Assembly: GCA_017609245.1 (NCBI GenBank)
Contig: JAFCEI010000007.1
Location: 1-16,418, forward strand
Length of the DNA: 16,418 nucleotides
Direction of reading: 5' to 3'
From: Candidatus Woesearchaeota archaeon
GTDB lineage: Archaea; Nanobdellota; Nanobdellia; Woesearchaeales; JAFCFN01
A model generated the notes under the pieces. That model saw only the letters and a list, made by a program, of their open reading frames with translations, did no database searches and had not been told where the DNA came from. Both the position numbers and the translations under genes were made by a program. Position 1 is the first letter of the stretch. The number at the start of each line of letters is the position of its first letter. Below, piece after piece: positions 14,051 through 16,418 of the stretch.

Positions 14051-14683
14051 TCAAGGCATAATCTCATACCAGTAAAGAAGCAGCCTGTCAACTGCTTTTA
14101 CCAGATCAAAACCTTTTCCTTTGACTATCAGACAATTATCTTTCTGTTCAACTATCGGAAAATCGCTGTCCTGGGTCAGATATATTATTGCGTGCGTCTT
14201 GTCTGTTTCACAGCTGATGATTGTCCTATTATGGCATGCTTCAGTAATATTTTTTGTACATGCTCCTTCTGGCCTGATATCCAATGCCTGTGCAAGATTC
14301 AGGCTGAGCTCTGATGCAGCAAGTGCTGTGTAGTTCAGAGGTTCTTCTTCTGGATCAAATGTTATGTAGTTTGCTTTTACAGTCAGCATTATGTCTGGGT
14401 CACCGACAACAGGTATGTATTCAACATCTCTCGGCCCAAATCTCATGGGCACTTTCCATGGCTGCCTGCCCAATTGTATCTGCGTATACCACATGTTATC
14501 TATATTTACAAAATCAAAATGATTGTAGGAATAGGCCTCATATTCTTGCTGGGGTGCAATAAGCTTAACAGAGATAAATACCATTAAAAATAAGGTTCCA
14601 AGAACAACTATCCAGATAACTGCTCTTGTTCCAGAACTAAATGTTTTCTTTTGTTCTTTTTCTCCTGATTTGTCTTCAGTCAT
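14051..14683 (-). CDS. Membrane-anchored extracytoplasmic protein, paralogue of upstream gene
   Basis: The family is unknown. The 210-aa product has a charged N-terminus, one transmembrane helix (about 21-43, AVIWIVVLGTLFLMVFISVK) and an outside domain of about 165 residues. Cysteines are at 142, 150, 158 and 184. C158 and C184 are 26 residues apart, like C138 and C164 in the neighbouring product, and may form a conserved disulfide. Other shared blocks are FDFVNIDNMWYTQ, FGPRDVEYIPV, YITFDPEEEPLNY and the end AVDRLLLYWYEIMP. The ATG overlaps the upstream stop by 4 nt (ATGA) with no Shine-Dalgarno, so translation is probably coupled. It is convergent with the CARF-like gene with no gap. A paired or heteromeric surface complex is inferred. 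Confidence 0.82.
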   Translation of the reverse strand: MTEDKSGEKEQKKTFSSGTRAVIWIVVLGTLFLMVFISVKLIAPQQEYEAYSYNHFDFVNIDNMWYTQIQLGRQPWKVPMRFGPRDVEYIPVVGDPDIMLTVKANYITFDPEEEPLNYTALAASELSLNLAQALDIRPEGACTKNITEACHNRTIISCETDKTHAIIYLTQDSDFPIVEQKDNCLIVKGKGFDLVKAVDRLLLYWYEIMP

Positions 14684-15255
14684 TGTATTATATCTAATAA
14701 TTCATAAATCAGCCTATCTTTCAGTTTTAGGTAGCCTGGGCCATCAGTTGACTGTATGATGATGCAGCTGTCGTCTTTGTATGCTTTGGTTTCATTGCCC
14801 TGCTTGAAATGTATTACAGGAACTGATGATGTTGCATTTGTGCAATCCAGGATCTTCAGATCATATTTTGATGATTGTTTTGTCACTGCATTTTCAGCAT
14901 ATGTCTGGAGGAATGTAAAAAAGATATCTGTCATCTCAAATCTTGACAAGTCAATGTACTGCAGGTCTGGCTGGTCTGGATCAAATGTAAGATAGATCAT
15001 GTTTGTATTTTTGATCAAATCTACAATACCCTGGCTTATGTTTATATGCTCTACTTCAGATGGATGAAAATTAAATGACAGCTCCTGCTTGTTTACTTTT
15101 GTTTGCCAGCCTGTGCTTGTCCTTACAAAGCTGTATCCATTGTATCTTGTTGTTGTCTGCTCTGTTCCGCCAAATATTGTATATCCTAGAACAGAAGATA
15201 CCATGATAAATGCGATAAACAGTGTCCAGATTGTGTTTGATCTTTTGCCTGCCAT
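14680..15255 (-). CDS. Membrane-anchored extracytoplasmic protein, paralogue of downstream gene
   Basis: The family is unknown. The 191-aa product has a short basic N-terminus (MAGKRSNTIW), one transmembrane helix (about 9-28) and an outside domain. It aligns with the 210-aa neighbour by eye: YSFVRTSTGWQTK, FHPSEVEHINI, IYLTFDPDQPDLQY, DLKILDC, DDSCIII and the end LKDRLIYELLDIIQ. C138 and C164 keep the 26-residue spacing of C158 and C184 in the partner; this product has no other cysteines. It is the first gene of the pair, with a TATA box about 30 nt upstream and a very short leader. The gene points away from the RHH-ABC operon, 130 nt apart. Confidence 0.82.
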   Translation of the reverse strand: MAGKRSNTIWTLFIAFIMVSSVLGYTIFGGTEQTTTRYNGYSFVRTSTGWQTKVNKQELSFNFHPSEVEHINISQGIVDLIKNTNMIYLTFDPDQPDLQYIDLSRFEMTDIFFTFLQTYAENAVTKQSSKYDLKILDCTNATSSVPVIHFKQGNETKAYKDDSCIIIQSTDGPGYLKLKDRLIYELLDIIQ

Positions 15256-15279
15256 ATCTTAATCTATTCTGAGGTTTTA

Positions 15280-15290
15280 TTTAAATGTTA
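15280..15290 (-). promoter_or_regulatory. TATA box of the paired membrane-protein operon
   Basis: The minus strand reads CATTTAAATAAAACC about 30 nt before the ATG at 15255. The predicted transcript starts a few bases before the ATG. Confidence 0.5.
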
Positions 15291-15304
15291 TTGAAAATAG
15301 CAAC

Positions 15305-15313
15305 TTTTATATA
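15305..15313 (+). promoter_or_regulatory. TATA box of the RHH-ABC operon
   Basis: ACTTTTATATATTAGG implies a transcription start near 15334 and a leader of about 50 nt. That is long for this window, and the repeat cluster lies in it. Confidence 0.55.
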
Positions 15314-15328
15314 TTAGGTATTATTTAG

Positions 15329-15381
15329 TATGTAATATTAATATAAAGTATGTAAAAGTAATATTAATAAGATCTTACATA
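15329..15381. promoter_or_regulatory. Putative operator with repeated TATGTAA half-sites
   Basis: TATGTAA occurs at 15329-15335 and again at 15349-15355, 20 bp apart (about two helical turns). Its inverse TTACATA is at 15375-15381. The overlapping 12-bp GTAATATTAATA is repeated at 15332-15343 and 15358-15369 and contains the palindrome TAATATTA. The cluster begins at the predicted transcription start and ends 5 nt before the RHH gene. RHH dimers commonly bind such short repeats to block their own operon. A+T richness makes some matches likely by chance. Confidence 0.5.
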
Positions 15382-15385
15382 GAAA

Positions 15386-15520
15386 ATGAAAGAAAGAATT
15401 ACAATCACAATCGATAAGAATCTGCTGAAATGGCTTGATGAAAAGATAGATAAAAAGATATTTGCAAACAGGAGCCACGGGATGGAATATCTTATCAAAA
15501 AAGAGAGTGACAAAGAATGA
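15386..15520 (+). CDS. Ribbon-helix-helix (CopG/Arc-type) transcriptional regulator, 44 aa
   Basis: A short gene coding for MKERITITIDKNLLKWLDEK, IDKKIFANRSHGMEYLIKKE and SDKE. The strand RITITID (4-10) would pair with that of a second subunit to make the DNA-reading ribbon. Helix 1 is about 11-24, and helix 2 begins at the typical NRSHGMEYLI turn (28-37). The length matches minimal RHH proteins. The stop overlaps the ABC ATPase start by 4 nt (ATGA), so it is the first gene of that operon. It probably represses its own transcription through the repeats just upstream; the signal it senses is unknown. It has no ligand domain. Confidence 0.85.
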   Translation: MKERITITIDKNLLKWLDEKIDKKIFANRSHGMEYLIKKESDKE

Positions 15521-16203
15521 ATAAAAAGATTGAGATCAAGGATGTATGGAAGATATACAAGATGGGAGAGGTGGAGGTAAAGGCATTAAGAGGCATGAAT
15601 TTTATTGTCAAGAAAGGTGAGTTTGTCGCCATCCAAGGGCCTAGCGGAAGCGGCAAGTCAACTGCGATGCACATGGTAGGGTGCCTTGACATTCCGACAA
15701 GAGGCAAGGTGCTCTTAGAAGGCAAGGATATATCAAAGATGTCTGAATCGAGGCTTGCGCAGATAAGGGGGAAAAAGATAGGGTTTGTTTTCCAGCAGTT
15801 TAACCTTATCCCGACACTTACTGCACTTGAAAATGTTACTTTGCCGATGATATTCCAGAATGTAAGCGATTACAAGAGAAAACAAAGGGCAACAAAGCTT
15901 CTGACTCTAGTAGGGTTGGGGGACAGGATGACCCATAGGCCTTCTGAATTATCAGGAGGTCAGCAGCAGAGGGTCGCTATTGCGAGGTCTTTAGCAAATG
16001 ATCCAGATGTTATACTGGCTGATGAGCCAACAGGAAACCTGGATTCAAAATCTGGAAAAGAGATTATGCAATTGCTGTGCAACCTGCATAAAAAAGAAGG
16101 TAAGACAATTATCATGGTCACACATGATCCAAGGTTAGCAAGATGTGCTGAACGGATCGCATTTCTAAAAGATGGTCAAATCATCAAGGAGGGTAAAAAA
16201 TGA
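15517..16203 (+). CDS. ABC transporter ATP-binding protein (MacB/LolD/FtsE-type)
   Basis: A 228-aa ATPase. Walker A is GPSGSGKST (41-49), the Q-loop is FVFQQFNLIPT (Q93/Q94), the signature is LSGGQQQR (145-152), Walker B is VILADEPTGNLD (165-176) and the switch His is H203 (MVTHD). The N-terminus IEIKDVWKIYKMGEVEVKAL and the strictly conserved LADEPTGNLD place it in the MacB/LolD/FtsE subfamily, which powers lipoprotein movement, export or mechanical work with an FtsX/MacB-like permease rather than import. No permease gene is within the window; it should follow the secreted protein gene downstream. It overlaps the RHH stop and the next start by 4 nt each. Confidence 0.95.
   Translation: MNKKIEIKDVWKIYKMGEVEVKALRGMNFIVKKGEFVAIQGPSGSGKSTAMHMVGCLDIPTRGKVLLEGKDISKMSESRLAQIRGKKIGFVFQQFNLIPTLTALENVTLPMIFQNVSDYKRKQRATKLLTLVGLGDRMTHRPSELSGGQQQRVAIARSLANDPDVILADEPTGNLDSKSGKEIMQLLCNLHKKEGKTIIMVTHDPRLARCAERIAFLKDGQIIKEGKK
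16187..16194 (+). promoter_or_regulatory. Strong Shine-Dalgarno for the secreted protein gene
   Basis: AGGAGGGT sits in the last codons of the ABC gene, 5-6 nt before the ATG at 16200. It fixes that start and suggests high translation of the downstream gene. Confidence 0.65.
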
Positions 16204-16418
16204 AAAAAATAGGATTATTGATAGGAATTTTAATGATATTAGGAGGGATGATTGCTGTTGAGGCAGTAATTCCTGACAGCGTTGACCTGAAGGTAAGCCT
16301 GATTAGCCAGGATCCTGATCCAGTAAATCCTGGGGAGTATGTTGATGTCAGGTGGAAGGTGATCAATGATGGGTCAGCAGATGCAGAAGATGTTGTATTT
16401 GAGATTCTTCCGACTTAT
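16200..16418 (+). CDS. Secreted protein with CARDB/COG1361-like domain (3' partial)
   Basis: The first 73 residues are in the window. MKKIGLLIGILMILGGMIAV is a signal peptide or N-terminal anchor. Then comes LKVSLISQDPDPVNPGEYVD and VRWKVINDGSADAEDVVFEI, the start of an Ig-like adhesion/S-layer-associated domain (CARDB or COG1361 type), recognised by the DPDPVxPGE and VxNDGSADAxDV pattern. Such proteins are often encoded next to MacB-type ATPases and permeases in archaea (recollection, not checked here). It overlaps the ABC stop by 4 nt and has a strong Shine-Dalgarno. The rest, including any membrane anchor, lies beyond the window. Confidence 0.85.
   Translation, partial: MKKIGLLIGILMILGGMIAVEAVIPDSVDLKVSLISQDPDPVNPGEYVDVRWKVINDGSADAEDVVFEILPTY

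Noticed and set aside
1..16418. CRISPR array, insertion sequence, rRNA or integrase
   Set aside because: No regularly spaced repeats, transposase motifs, terminal inverted repeats or rRNA-like blocks were seen on reading both strands.

Overview
The window reads as a chromosomal segment from an archaeon. Supporting evidence: archaeal/eukaryotic-type GlyRS, archaeal ValRS, the large clamp-loader subunit RfcL, a SecF-SecD pair in archaeal form, an RPA/OB-fold SSB, a tRNA-Phe with an intron at 37/38 that can form a bulge-helix-bulge-like splice site, and TATA boxes 22-30 nt upstream of many starts, often with no leader. Small genes, short intergenic gaps, an A+T-rich composition and many orphan membrane or secreted proteins suggest a DPANN lineage such as Woesearchaeota. 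That placement is inference; no rRNA is present. TGA serves as a normal stop in several genes, so the standard code applies.

Layout. 1-156: C-terminal end of an unknown membrane protein. 160-2279 (minus): GlyRS, SSB and an intron-containing tRNA-Phe just downstream of SSB. 2322-6058: divergent rfcL (minus) and valS (plus) sharing one promoter region. 6136-7179: a small orphan protein (plus) convergent with a helical TPR-like protein (minus). 7251-9018 (minus): a small HExxH metallopeptidase gene followed after 1 nt by cysS. 9108-10391 (plus): an 84-aa orphan, then a cysteine-rich lipoprotein gene with an in-frame TGA at codon 40. 10400-12846 (minus): secF-secD with a 4-nt overlap. 12898-14050 (plus): zinc-ribbon protein, rhomboid protease and a small CARF-like Rossmann protein. 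14051-15255 (minus): two overlapping genes for paralogous membrane-anchored extracytoplasmic proteins. 15301-16418 (plus): an operon of a ribbon-helix-helix regulator, a MacB/LolD-type ABC ATPase and a secreted CARDB-like protein cut by the window end.

How the parts fit. The first 9 kb is mainly housekeeping: translation (three aminoacyl-tRNA synthetases and a tRNA) and replication (SSB, clamp loader). The second half is envelope biology: protein export (SecDF), intramembrane proteolysis (rhomboid), a lipoprotein, paired anchored proteins and a regulated ABC system. The items most worth a second look are the TGA-interrupted Cys-rich lipoprotein, the repeat-rich putative operator before the RHH-ABC operon, the stand-alone CARF-like protein next to the rhomboid, and the paralogous membrane pair. 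No mobile element, CRISPR array, rRNA or replication origin is visible. No gene-free stretch exceeds about 130 bases.
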